64,000 nt of DNA from Yamagishiella unicocca (taxonomy: Eukaryota > Chlorophyta > Chlorophyceae > Chlamydomonadales > Volvocaceae): assembly GCA_003116995.1 (NCBI GenBank), contig BDSL01000037.1, positions 806,001-870,000 on the forward strand, read 5' to 3'. The position numbers and the translations under genes were made by a program. Shown one piece after another: positions 11,182 through 22,018 of this stretch. Under the pieces are notes generated by a model, which was not told the origin of the DNA, searched no databases, and worked only from the letters and a program-made list of their open reading frames with translations. Numbering within the stretch: the stretch's first letter is position 1; every line of letters starts with the position of its first letter.

Positions 11182-14100
11182 TCACGCTCCCTGCACCGCC
11201 GCCGGCGCCGCGGCCGCCGCGTCCTGCTGCTGCTGGGTCAGCTGCTCCTGTTGCTGCTGTTGCTGCGCGCGCGTCCACGCCGCCAGCCGGTACGCTGCTG
11301 TGCGGTACACGTCTGTGTGGCACTGCACGGAAGCGTCCATGGGCCGCGTGTAGCCCCCGCCCATGGTGATCACCTGGGGGCGCGTAGGGGGCCGGGCGAG
11401 GAAACCCGGTTACTCGACGCGTAGGCGAAAGGGGGTGGTAAAAGAGTTGTCCCATGGCAAAAGGAAACCGGAACCCTAGGCGGAGGCCCGATTGCGACAC
11501 GCGCCCAGGGGTGGAGCCGGGTGGGTGGCGGAGGGTGGGTGGTTGTTATGGTCACGTCTCAGCTGCCGTACCAACCACCTCACGTGGCCGGAAGCCGCAG
11601 TCGCAACCCCCCTCGCCCCCTCCGTAGGCCCAGTGCCGCCCCCACCCCACCCCCCCACTGTTGCGTAAACCGGTTTTTATACACCCCCCCCACTGCACCC
11701 CAACTTGCACCCACCAGCGGCAGTCCCGCCTCCAGCGCGGTGCCGTACACGAGGTTGTTCCTGGCCAGCAGCCCCGAGCGGCTCATGCCCAGGCGCCCGA
11801 AGCTGCGGCACAGTGATGCGGCGGTACGACACAGTAATGCGGCGGTACGACACAGTGATGCGGCGGTACGACACAGTGGTGTGGCGGTACGGCGCCGTTG
11901 GGTGCCGTTCCGTGTCGTTGGGTATCTCGTTGGTGTTGTCGGTAGAGCATAGAGCAAAGCATTACAACGGCATGCAGCTGCAGGGGCGAGGTGCAGGGAA
12001 GGTGCAGGGCCCCCACCAGCCCCAGCGCGTGATGGGAAGTCAGTTCAAAACCCCAGGTCCGCGCCAAAGCCCCCAACCCATCGTATTCCCCCCCTCGCTC
12101 CCCGGCCGCCACCCCCGCCGCCGTAAGGCCCACCTGTCCCCTCGGAGCGCATCGACCCCCGCCTGGAAGAGGATGAGCTGAGGCCGGTGGTCCTCCAGCA
12201 GCCGCGGGAGCCAGGACTGGGGGGGGGGAGCCGAGGACCCGCGGGTCGGGCCGGGGGGGTTGCGGATCGGGGGGGGGCTTTCAGCCGCAGTGCTGACTTG
12301 CAAGGACGTGCCCCTCATGGGCGGGCGGCCTAAGCCTGCATTCCCTGGAGCTCTGCATGCCCCTTGCCTCCATCACCAGGTGCCACCGTGCCACCACTGC
12401 CCCCCATCTGAGCCATGCGGCCTTCCACCCGCCTCCACCCCCCTCCTTCTTTCTTGTAATCCTCCCACCCACCCACCCCGCCTCCTCCCCCCCCCCCGCC
12501 CCTCCGCACCCGCAGCAGCGCGAGGTACTGCTCGTCACCCGTATCGTCCGGCAGCGGCACGTCGTACGTGTTTCGCCGGCGGGTCTTCCAGGGGTAGTTC
12601 TTGTCGCCTGGCGGGGGTGGTTGGGTGGTTGGTGGTTGCGATGGTTGGTGGCGGAACGACAGCAGCTGTGGCGTGATGGGAGGTTGGGTCCCTCGGCAGC
12701 GCGCTGCTGCTTCCTCTCCGAAACCCCATCCAGCCCCAACCACTTCGCGGCGCTCGGCATTGCTGGCTGGGCGGCTGGGGCTCAAGGGAGGGGCCCCCCC
12801 ATACGCGCCAGCCAGCGACCCACGCACCGAACATGTCGAACGTGGTGACCCGCGGGTCGTTCTGGAATATGTCCGCGGTGCCGTTGCCCTGGTGCACGTC
12901 CAGGTCCAGCACCAGTATGGAGTCCAGTCTGCAGCGGGCAGGAGGAGCGGAGGGAGGGGGGGGAGGGGGAGGGGGAGAGGGGAGCGGGGAGAAGGGGGAG
13001 GGGGGGGGATTAGGCTGGCAGCACCCCTAACACCGCCGCCGATCCCACCACGATAGTTGTGCCCGTGGTTCATCGTGGCCCCCTCCCCCTTTTTCCCCCT
13101 CACCCGTAGTCCCTCATGGCCACACTGGCGGCGACGGCGATGTCATTGAAGACGCAGAAGCCCTCACCCCTGGGGGCAGGGGGTGGGGGCAGGGGTGGGG
13201 GCAGGGGTGGGGGCAGGGGTGGGGGCAGGGGTGGGGGCAGGGGTGGGGGCAGGCGGCACCGATGGTGGCGCAACTGGGGGTGCGAGGGTGGTGGTGATGC
13301 TGTGCGGTGCTGGCGACCCCGCCACACACAAGACCCCCAACACCTTGGCTCAGCCGCCGGAGGGGCAATCTTTGGGCCCGCCCATCTCCCCCAGCACCTT
13401 CTGCCGCGCCCCCCCCCCGCCGCTTTGTACACGGGTTCTCGGTTCTCTTTTCGCACGGGATTTCCTTGCAAAGCAACCCCCCCCTTTGTCGTGTAACCGG
13501 CGGGTCTTCTCGCCAGCCCCCCGGCCCCCTAGTTGGCTTCGCTTACCGCAAAGTGCCGACCAACGGGTTTCCTCTCTCAGCCCTATCTCCCCCTCTCACC
13601 GGGTTTCCCCTCTCAGCCCTATCTCCCCCTCTCACCGGGTTTCCTCTCTCAGCCCTATCTCCCCCTCTCACCGGTCTCTGAAGGCGTGATGTGTGCCCCC
13701 GGCAATGTTTGCTGCTATCCCCCGGCCCTGGAGCGGGAGGGGAGGTGGTGGGAGGGGCAGTGACCGGAGATGTAGCGATGAAAAACAAGTTTAGGAGGAG
13801 CTGGCTCCAGCGGGCCCCTCCCTCGTCCCCCACCCTCACCCCCCTGCCAACCCGCCCCCCTCCCTCGTCCCCCACCCTCACCCCCCTGCCTACCTGCGCC
13901 CCCTCCCTCGTCCCCCACCCTCACCCCCCTGCCTACCTGCGCCCCCTCCCTCGTCCCCCACCCTCACCCCCCTGCCTACCTGCGCCCCCTCCCTCGTCCC
14001 CCACCTGCTGCATCACCAGGTGCATGGCCGCCACGGTGCCCCCGCTGGAGGCGAAGGTGCGGCCCACCTTATGGGAGGGGGGAGGAGGGGGAGGGGGAGA

Positions 14101-16691
14101 GGAGGGGGAAGGGGGGAGGAGAAACACACTCGGATGTGAGTGGGGGCCGGCAGTGCAGGAGGCGTCTGTGGACAGGAACTGGCTGTGGTGCAGGAGACGA
14201 GGCGGGGTGCCCCAGGAGGAGGACCGGGTCCCTCGGCTGTCCGGGAGGCTGGCTGGCAGGGCCCGCCTCCAGCCGGCCCTCGTCCCACTCTGCAAACAGG
14301 GACTGCACCCAGACCTCCCTGGCTGCCCTCGAGCTTAGGGCGCTCAGGAGCAGCGCCCTCAGGAGCTCCTCCCCTTCACCGGTCTGTAGGCAACAACTTC
14401 ACAGCTCTCTCCTCCTGGGCCCCCTCATGTTGTCGCCCTCTCCCCTGCTCCCCCGCTCCCACACCTCGCCCCGCAAGCCGGCGTCCCCCCCGCCCCCCCC
14501 CTCGAGCCTCATCCCCAACCATGTACGGCAGCACACACCAGCTGCTCGCTCCAGGGAAAGCCCACGTTGCGCATCTCCGGCTCCGTCATGTGGTTGGACC
14601 TGTGGGGGGCGGCGGGGGGGAAACCCCAGGGGAGGACAAGGGAGATAGGGGAGGACAAGGGAGACGCAGGAGGCGGGGGCAGGAGGGGGAGAGGGAGGGA
14701 CGAGTTGGCGGGGCATGGGAGCGAGGCCTGCCGTACGGAGGGCAGGGCTGCGGCGTGGTGGGGTTTGGCGCGCCAGTGTAGCTGGGGCACGGGGGAGGCG
14801 GGGGTGCGGCTGGCTGGCGCCCGCCAGCGCCGCCAGCGATATTCTGATCACCCGACCACACCCCACGTGAGCCCCAACATGGCATAACATAATGCACGTA
14901 TAACCCAACCCGTCCTTCACCTCACCCTCACCCTCCCGCCCCCGGGGCCCCCACTACATTTCCCCAGTCGCGTTACCGGCGGTTCTTTTATCGTAACCCC
15001 CCGGGGCCTGTCTTATTCGTGTCAGCGGTTTTCACGCCACCGCCGAGGCCCCCCTTCCCCGCCCCCCTGCACCCCCTCCTCTCCGCCCCTCCGCACCCAC
15101 CTGAACCGCTCCACGTACGCCGCCTCGTGCACCAGCGTGACGTCAGCCAGGGCCACCGGGGGGGCGGCTCGCAGCTGCAGCAGCCCCTCCAGGGAGGGGT
15201 CCGACTCCAGGGCGGCGTGCGTGGCCGCGTACTTTTCCATCGGGAAGCGGTGGCCGGGGGGAAGAGGTACCTGGCGGGGGGGGGGGGAAAGGATAACCCG
15301 CGTTTTGGGTGGGCAGGAGGGTGTTGTGTGTGTGTGGGGTGGGGGGGGCCGGGTGTTTGGGAGTAACCAAACCCAAGCCAGCTGCCGTGGCTTCACATGC
15401 CGTTCCCTTCAGTCGTGAGCGGGGGTGTCACCTGGTTCCATGCAACAGTACGGCCACCAGACCCCGCACAAGGGGCGCCAGCGCAAGTGAATACCCCCCA
15501 CCCCCCCCCTCATGTCTGTTCTAAACGGTTTTTTCTCGCATCCACGGGTCTTCCTCGAACCCCCCCTCATGCAACCGGTTCGTTTCTGCAACCCGCCTCA
15601 TGCAACATGTCCCGGAGCCACCACCAGGCTCCTGTTGCATCCACCACCACTGCAGACCCTCCTCCCCCTCCCCCGCCTACACCAACTACATTACCCCAGT
15701 CGAGTTTCCGGTTTTTAACTTGTAACCCCCCTCTCCCCGCCTCCCTTGGCTTCCCGCTCACCCGCCAGTGGTCCGCGTAGTACGTGACCATCGCTCCAGG
15801 GGGTGCTGGGCTGGGTAGCGCAGATGCTACTGCCGCTGCTGCCGCTGCTGGCTCAGCACCGCTGCCCGCTACTGCTGGTGCTGCAGCCGTTTTGGGAGGG
15901 GAAGGCAGGCCCCGGTTGGTGGTGTGATGGTGTGTTTGGGTATTGGCGGCGTGAGTGCGAGGAGGGAGGGTTTCGTGTGGGGCGGGGTGGGGTGGGGTCG
16001 CTGTCAACCTGATGTTGGTGTGGGGCGGGGTGGGGTGGGGTGGCTGTCCCCTTGATGTTGGTTGTCAACGTGGCTTGGTAATGGTGATGGTGGTGGGTAT
16101 AACACGCGGAGAGTAAGGCCCCACCACCACCCGCCGGGGGTGCATGGGTCGAGTCCCCACCGTGCTAACACCCACCCCTCCCCTCAACACCCCCGGCCAC
16201 CAGCCATCGGCCGGTCACCCAACGCAAGCTTACTGGCTGTGCTCACCCGTACAACACCCACCAACTAAAGCAGGTGCGATTCCCCTGCCGTGAAAACACG
16301 TAAACGGAAGGATGCCGCCAGTAGCTGTCATACGAGTACGAACCAGAGGGAACGTGGCTGCCGACCCTCCACAACCAGTCACGCTTAACGCTAAGCCCAA
16401 TCCACGCACACCAAGGATACTGGTGTCTCAGCCCATACATCATATGGCAACGGGGAGAACAGGAACATACATAATTGCTCCCCAAGTTGGGTTCCAAAAG
16501 GTTCCGACTTTCGCAACCACACAAATACAATTGTTGAAGCGGGCGATCTCACCCAGTCACTGAGATGCTTACTGCACACCTGAAGTGCTTAGAGCCTGCC
16601 GACATGGCGCGATTGCCACGCGTGGCCGCGAACTCTGCAGCTGAGTACGTTGCCCCAGCCGGCTCGCCAGGCGTTGCAGATTTGTGCGCAT
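11182..16691 (-). CDS. Histone deacetylase superfamily enzyme, putative organellar form, 12 exons
   Basis: Exons 16691-16580, 15880-15762, 15270-15101, 14599-14539, 14067-14005, 13727-13672, 13169-13104, 12928-12828, 12607-12510, 12216-12134, 11802-11715 and 11373-11182 join in phase to 402 aa. The arginase/deacetylase fold is complete: GHRFPM near the start, the His pair in GGTHHAF (H188, H189), zinc ligands D226 and H228 in DLDVHQGNGT, the third ligand D304 in QAGVD, and catalytic Y347 in MGGGY. Spacing and motifs (VPLPDDTGDEQYL, FPWS) fit the bacterial/cyanobacterial-type HDAC-like group rather than nuclear class I. The first 37 residues are Arg/Ser/Ala-rich without acidic residues, like an organelle transit peptide, so the substrate may be organellar acetyl-lysine proteins (inference). 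The C-terminus ends in an unusual Gln/Ala tail. Most introns contain minisatellites. Confidence 0.85.
11656..11695. repeat. Interspersed intronic repeat, family C
   Basis: A GTTGCGTAAACCGGTTTTTAT core followed by a C run, like 51627-51680 and 53136-53176 (reverse). It is in the last intron of the HDAC-like gene. Confidence 0.55.
11809..11890. repeat. 21-bp minisatellite next to an acceptor in the HDAC-like gene
   Basis: Four copies of a unit close to GTGATGCGGCGGTACGACACA. It starts within 10 bp of the acceptor of the exon at 11802-11715. Confidence 0.9.
13174..13252. repeat. 12-bp minisatellite abutting the exon 13169-13104 acceptor
   Basis: Tandem GGGGGCAGGGGT on the plus strand, so a run of ACCCCTGCCCCC on the transcript that ends directly in the real CCCCCAG acceptor. 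It acts as an expanded polypyrimidine tract. Confidence 0.9.
13570..13676. repeat. 35-36-bp minisatellite carrying copies of a splice donor
   Basis: Three copies of a unit containing CCCCCTCTCACCGG. On the transcript each reads CCGGTGAGAGGGGG, the real donor of the exon at 13727-13672 plus two downstream duplicates at about 13636 and 13600. Confidence 0.9.
13815..14004. repeat. 43-bp minisatellite starting at a splice donor
   Basis: Five copies, with CTCG marks at 13822, 13864, 13907, 13950 and 13993. On the transcript the array starts exactly at the donor of the exon at 14067-14005 and repeats GTGGGGGACGAGG every 43 bp. Confidence 0.9.
15515..15565. repeat. Interspersed intronic repeat, family B
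   Basis: TCTGTTCTAAACGG, a T run, CTCGCATCCACGGGTCTTCC and TCGAACCCC. Same order as at 50477 and 41201. It lies in an HDAC-like gene intron, antisense to the gene. Confidence 0.7.
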
Positions 16692-17205
16692 ATTTAATAG
16701 TGCAATGGGCAATAGCACGTAATAAGAAGTGCTTGCAGATTTAACTGTCGCAGTGACCCGTTGCATGCGCCATCGTAACGTGCGAAAAACAAACCAATAG
16801 GTAGCTAGCTGCTAATGCATGTTCATTTTCACGAAGTCAAACCCGACAGCTGAGGACTACCTTATCACACTTCCATCCACGTCAGCCGCCAGGACGTTAC
16901 AATTTCGACCATGCGATTGCGTGTTCCATAAAGGTTGCAGCTACTATAGTGACTGCTGTGCCTCACATTGTGCACTTCGTTCGCAGCAGTTAAGCTTTCG
17001 CCTTCCAGTTACGTTCAACACTTACGTCGACCCCTCGTGCGGCCTTACCCGTTTTGGGCATTTGCATTCTTACGGCTGCCTAGCTGCTACGGAATATATG
17101 GCTGGGTCGGGGTGCGTGCTGAGGCCCGTGTAACGCCGAAGTAACCAGGACAGCCAAAGCTGCACGAACATCGAAGCCGGCGGCCTTCTGAACGACCTGA
17201 TCAAG
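16692..17205. promoter_or_regulatory. Divergent promoter region between the HDAC-like and phosphatase genes
   Basis: 514 bp between two start codons that point away from each other, less GC-rich than the flanking coding DNA. It must hold both promoters and 5' UTRs. No clear TATA element was found. Confidence 0.5.
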
Positions 17206-19258
17206 ATGTTCATGTTCGATACGAAAATGGCAACCGTGCGGCCGTACCTCTTGCTGGGAGCGGCTCCGCATGAGCACGACTATGCGCTGCTGCGGGGTGC
17301 GGGCGTAACGCACATTTTGCAGGTGCGGCGCGTAGCCTATTGCATGTGGCCTACGGCGCTGTGTGCGGGGGCGGTGCGGGCCTTGCTATTCCCCTGCGGG
17401 GCTGCAAATAGGATGTTCCGACCCGTCACGTCCCGCAGGTTGGGTCGGAATTGCGGTCCAGCTTCCCCGATCGCTTCGAGTACCTACGGGTCTCGATAGA
17501 TGATGCGGAGCAAGAGGACATCATCCGGCAACTGCCTCGCTGCTTCAAGTTCATTGACGACGCACGGCGCCGCGATGGTGCGCAGCCTCCGCGGGGCCAC
17601 GCGGCGGCCGCACCGACAACAGCCTTGTCCAGCATCGCATTGTCAAATCGCGCAAAGCCCGGTCGTATTGGCCGTCAGAGGATCCATGCTGCTCGAGGAA
17701 CGAAGCGCGAGCCCTCCGCGCCGGTGTCGGTCCATGCTCTGGCTACAGAACCCCCACCCCACCAACCCACGTGAAGCCCCTCCCGGTCCCCACCCCACCC
17801 ACCATCGTATCGGGCCTGGCAGTGGCCGGTCTGGCCCCGTCCTGACTTCAGCGGGACGCCGGTCGCTGTCGCCCCTCACGCCCCGCCTTCTCCCTCCCCT
17901 GGAGCCTGGACCTGCCCCCGCCCGCCCCAACCCCCGCGTCCCCCCCGCCCACTCGCCCACGTGCCCGCAATCGTACGGCAGAGGGCTCTGCCGATGCCGT
18001 ACACGGCGCCGACGGCGGCGGCGCCGTCCCCGCTTCGGCTGCTCCTGCCGTGGTGTTGGTCCACTGCATGGCGGGTATGTCCCGCTCCGCCAGTGTGGTG
18101 GTGGCGTACCTCATGGGCTCGGAACGCCTGTCGTACACCGAGGCCTTCAAGCAGGCCAAAGCGGCGCGGCCGTGCATCTACCCCAACCTGGGTGGGTGCC
18201 GGAGTGGGTGGGCGGGTGGCAGGGCTGGCCTACGGACCATCGGAGCGAGAGGGGGAGAGGCAGAGGGAGGAGGGGGGCGTTTGGTCGTGATTTGTTGGGC
18301 TGCTGCGCTCGGGCGCGGGATCCCGAGGGCCGCTGCGCGTCTCACCCCAGTCGCCACACCAGCGCCCTCACCCCGCCCCGACTTCCCCCTGCCCCTCCCC
18401 CTGCCCCTCCCCCTGCCCCTTCCCCTGCCCCTCCCCCTGCCCCTCCTCCTGCCCCTCCTCCTGCCCCGCCCCCCTGCCCCTCCTCCTGCCCCCCCCGCCC
18501 CTCCTCCTGCCCCCCCCCTGCCCCTCCTCCTGCCTCACCCCCGGGAGCAGGCTTCCTGCTGCAGCTGTGGGAGTGGGAGGCCGGGGGCTGCGACCTGGAC
18601 TCCTGGACGGGCTGGAACAAGGGGCGCTTCGCGGAGGGCCTCGCGGAGTACCGGTGGGTGATGGGGGGGACAGGGGAGGGGTGAGGTAGCCACAGGCCAC
18701 CCACCAAGTGGCCGAATAACCCAACCAACCACCCAACCAACACCCAACCACCCTCCGACCCACCCAACCAACCACGGACGCAGTCGCGCCCAGGCAGCTG
18801 CCGGCCTGCACCCCGCCGTGCGGGTGCGGCTGCCCTTGTCCCCTAGGAGCGCCAGCGCCATCAAGACCGGCAGCAGCGGCGGCGGCGGCGGCGGTGCGGG
18901 TATTGGCGGCGGCGTCAGCTCCGCAGATAGAGCTGTGCCGGCAGCGGTAGAGGCGGCGGCAGCACCAGCGGCTGCGACCGACTCTCAGACGACCCACTCC
19001 GTCTCGGTCGGAGGCCAATGCGGGGCGGCCGCTGATCAGCCTGGAGGGCACCAGGAGGTTAACGTAGCGGCGGTGGAGAGCGGCAGCGAGCAGCCGCAGC
19101 CGCTTGGCACCGTGGGCAGCTCCGACAGCAGCAGCAGCAGCACGGGGCTCCTGCCGCTGGCGGCGGCGGTGGTGGCGTCCCCGGGTCTCGCCCTGCCGCT
19201 GGGCGCCCTAGCTGGCGGTGTCGTCCTGGGGGTTGGCGTGGAGGCGGTCAAGTGCTGA
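17206..19258 (+). CDS. Dual-specificity protein phosphatase with a hydrophobic C-terminal tail, 5 exons
   Basis: Exons 17206-17322, 17439-17577, 17982-18191, 18551-18653 and 18784-19258 join in phase to 347 aa. The catalytic domain spans about 8-155. It has PYLLLGAAPHEHD at the start, the candidate general-acid loop SIDDAEQED (59-66), and the HCx5R signature HCMAGMSRS with catalytic C114 and R120, then the AYLM and PNLGF motifs. It should dephosphorylate phospho-Tyr and phospho-Ser/Thr, like MAPK-phosphatase-type atypical DSPs. After 190 comes a low-complexity Ala/Gly/Ser region. The last 37 residues are strongly hydrophobic, interrupted by Gly/Pro, and end VKC. I chose the first ATG in the open frame; an upstream exon remains possible because the frame stays open for about 70 bp before it. 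Confidence 0.85.
18372..18540. repeat. CT-rich microsatellite forming a long polypyrimidine tract
   Basis: Iterated CCCCTGCCCCTC before the acceptor of the exon at 18551-18653. It contains hardly any AG, as expected for a functional tract in front of a splice acceptor. Confidence 0.8.
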
Positions 19259-22018
19259 GGCGGGCGGGCAGCCGCGAGCACGCAGCCGGGGGGAGGTGGC
19301 CTGCAGTGGCGGGTGGTTGGGTGTTGGTTGGGTGGGTTATTCGGCGACTTGGTGGGTGGCCTGCAGAGGCGGGTACACGACGTAGTTAGTGTAGCTGCTC
19401 ATGGTCATCGGAGGGGGGGGGACGAGGAGGAGGGGAGGACCGACATGGTCATCGGGGGGGGGGACGAGGAGGAGGGGAGGACCGACAACGCGTCCTGTGG
19501 GTGGGTAGCTGCTGCTCCCCTCGCCTCCCCTCCCCGCCACCTAGGGGCCGCAGCTAGCTGAGTCGGGGGTCGGATGGGCCAGGGGCTTACCCAGCCCAGG
19601 ACACTCAACGGGTGCGGTGGGTCGAGGCTGTCCCGTGGGTCGGTGGGCGGGTCCCAGGGAGGCAGCGGCGGATCCCGCGGGTGAGGGGCCCAACCCGCCG
19701 CGTCACGCATCATTCGTCAATCACGTTCAAATGACCGGCACAGTAATAAGATTATAAATGATGAAGGTCCGCCGGAGCACTCGGCGTCGGGCGGATGTGG
19801 TGGGCGGACCGGAGGTGCTGCTCGCAAATAAAGGCGATACGCGTTCGTGGGACGGGACCCTGCCTGCGACCGCCCTCGCGGGACCTCCGGCGCGAGCAGT
19901 GGCGCGGGAGGGAGGGGGTTTAAAGGGAATCCGTGAACCCGGGTTGTTGCGATTCATGGGGTAGCAGGGCGTAGGGCCCGCGTGCAGCGCGGCAGGTGAT
20001 CTCGGGGGCCGCGGGCGCCCCAGCGGGCGGGCACCCAGCCTTCACGGGTTTATAACCGCTGGCATGCGCCTGCACAGCCTGTAGCGGAGGTACAGTAGTT
20101 GCGGTTTGGTGTTCACGCTCGGCGTGGTTTTGACCATTTTGCCAGTGATGGTATTCCAGCGATGTTATTGTTGTCCGTGTTGCAATGTTTTGAGTGCACC
20201 CCAGGCGCCTGCGGGCAGGGGTGATATCCCTCGTCGGTCTCGTTTGCGGCCCCCTCTCTGCGTGGGGCGTTTTTGTCGTGGGTGGGTGCGCGCCCGGCTC
20301 TCTGTCGGCTCCTTTCGCGGCCAGCTCGAGTCGGACAGTGCGTGCCCTAACCTGGGAAGCATACGTGCATACGTGGATTTGCAGGAGCCCCGCTGGACCT
20401 CTTGGGATCTGATCTCGGGATCTCATCTCGGTGAGTCTTGCGGGATGTTGTGAGATCTCAACATCACACACACCCCCAATGCACTTCCGTCTACTCGCCA
20501 ATCATCTCTTCTGGGACCCCTTATCGTCATCGCCCTTGCTTTATCGGCCGTGGATTCGCGGATTTCTTTGTTATGGCACCCCTATGCGATGACTGTGTCA
20601 TCTCCCCCTACGGCGGTGCCGGCAACGGTATGTGGTGGTGGTGGTGGTGGTTGAGCTGGTGGCGGCGAGGGCAGCAGGAGGCCCACCTTCCCCTACATGT
20701 GGGTTGGGGCGATGTACGGCTGTGGCCCATCAGGGTCGGCGTCGTATTCGTAGTGCCGTACGGTGCGGCAGGGTTGTACGGGTTTGGTTGGCAGCGTCCA
20801 TCGCCGCTGACGTGGCGCCAGTGGGGGGCTGGCTAGCTGGCAGAGCCCCATCAGCGCCTCATGCCGCGTGAAGATCGTGACTAGTCGGTACTCCTAGTCC
20901 GCATTGCAAACGTGGTCGTGGCTATGGCTGGGAGCCTGGCTGGTGGCGGGTAACGTCACTGCCACTGCACGGAAGAAAGCACAGTGTGGGATACAAGGAT
21001 CCCGAGGGTGACCTACGTCGAGTCCTGCGCCACGAGGATGTACACCATGTACCATGTTGGGTTCATGTTGACAGCCGACTGGTGGTGGCTCCCGCTCCGA
21101 GAAAGACTAAGAGGCCGGATAACGGTAGAGGAGAGGTGTTGGGATCTCTGGCGTTCCTGGCGGAGTACCAGCAGCCCTCCCTGGCGGAGTACCAGCAGCC
21201 CTCCCTGGCGGAGTAACAGCAGCCCTCCCTGGCGGAGTACCAGCAGCCCTCCCTGGCGGAGTACCAGCAGCCCTCCCTGGCGCGGGCCGTCTCTTCGCAA
21301 TAATGCGCCGGGGGGGCTGGAGGGGAAGAATCGCTTACGTACCGCACAAGTGTACTGAAAAGCCTGAAGCAGGAGGATAGCTGGATAGGGTCGTGTCTTT
21401 CGCCCTCCGTCATGTGTGTATGTATCCCGAAAACCTCGCCCTTCCTTTCCTCCCCTCCCTCCCGCTTCGATCGTGCTGCGTCACGATTCTTTTCATTGCC
21501 ATCGTTAGTTGCTTAGTTGCCACCGTTGGTCGTTTTGTTGCCACCGTTAGGACCACTGGGATTCCCTCACGTTTGTTGGGATGTCCCCGAATGGGAAGTC
21601 ACGTATCCAGTGTACGGCAAGCGCCATGTGCGCCTACGGGGTACCCGTGGGGTTGGGGCTGTACAGTCCATGTGCGTACGAATGCGGCTTTGTGTGCTTG
21701 CACCTGCTGCTGCCGGTTCTTGTTGTTGTTCTTGTTTGTGAGGTGCGCAGCGGCGAGTGCCACCGCTGCAGGCGAGTGTCAATGTTGCAAGCGCTGTGAC
21801 CAAGTTTTCCGAAGTACCATCCCTGGATGGAGCTCTCGGGGCGCTCGGTGCCGCCTGGATGTGCGACCGTGACAAAGGGGTGCATGACCCTGGTAATACT
21901 ACTGCCATCCACGGGTTTCCCTCGAACCCCCCTCCGCAAGCTACAGCTGCATTCCCCTCCGCAAGCTAACAGCTGCATCCCCCTCCCCGTGCTACTGCTG
22001 CATCCCCCTCCACACATG
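19259..22018. other. Intergenic, no supported gene
   Basis: Contains a G-rich direct repeat (19410-19490), a reverse copy of repeat family A (20544-20570), a TGG microsatellite near 20635 and a 24-bp array (21157-21283). A short frame at 20573-20629 ends in a donor-like GTATGT, but no partner exon was found. Confidence 0.4.
21157..21283. repeat. 24-bp minisatellite
   Basis: About five copies of a unit close to CCCTCCCTGGCGGAGTACCAGCAG. The period is a multiple of 3, so it produces repetitive spurious peptides on both strands. Confidence 0.9.

Noticed and set aside
16140..16165. Second tRNA T-arm look-alike (GGGTCGAGTCCC)
   Set aside because: No cloverleaf partner sequences; it lies in the first intron of the HDAC-like gene.
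20573..20640. Possible exon MAPLCDDCVISPYGGAGN before a GTATGT donor
   Set aside because: No upstream promoter logic or downstream partner exon; the preceding bases belong to a reverse copy of repeat family A.
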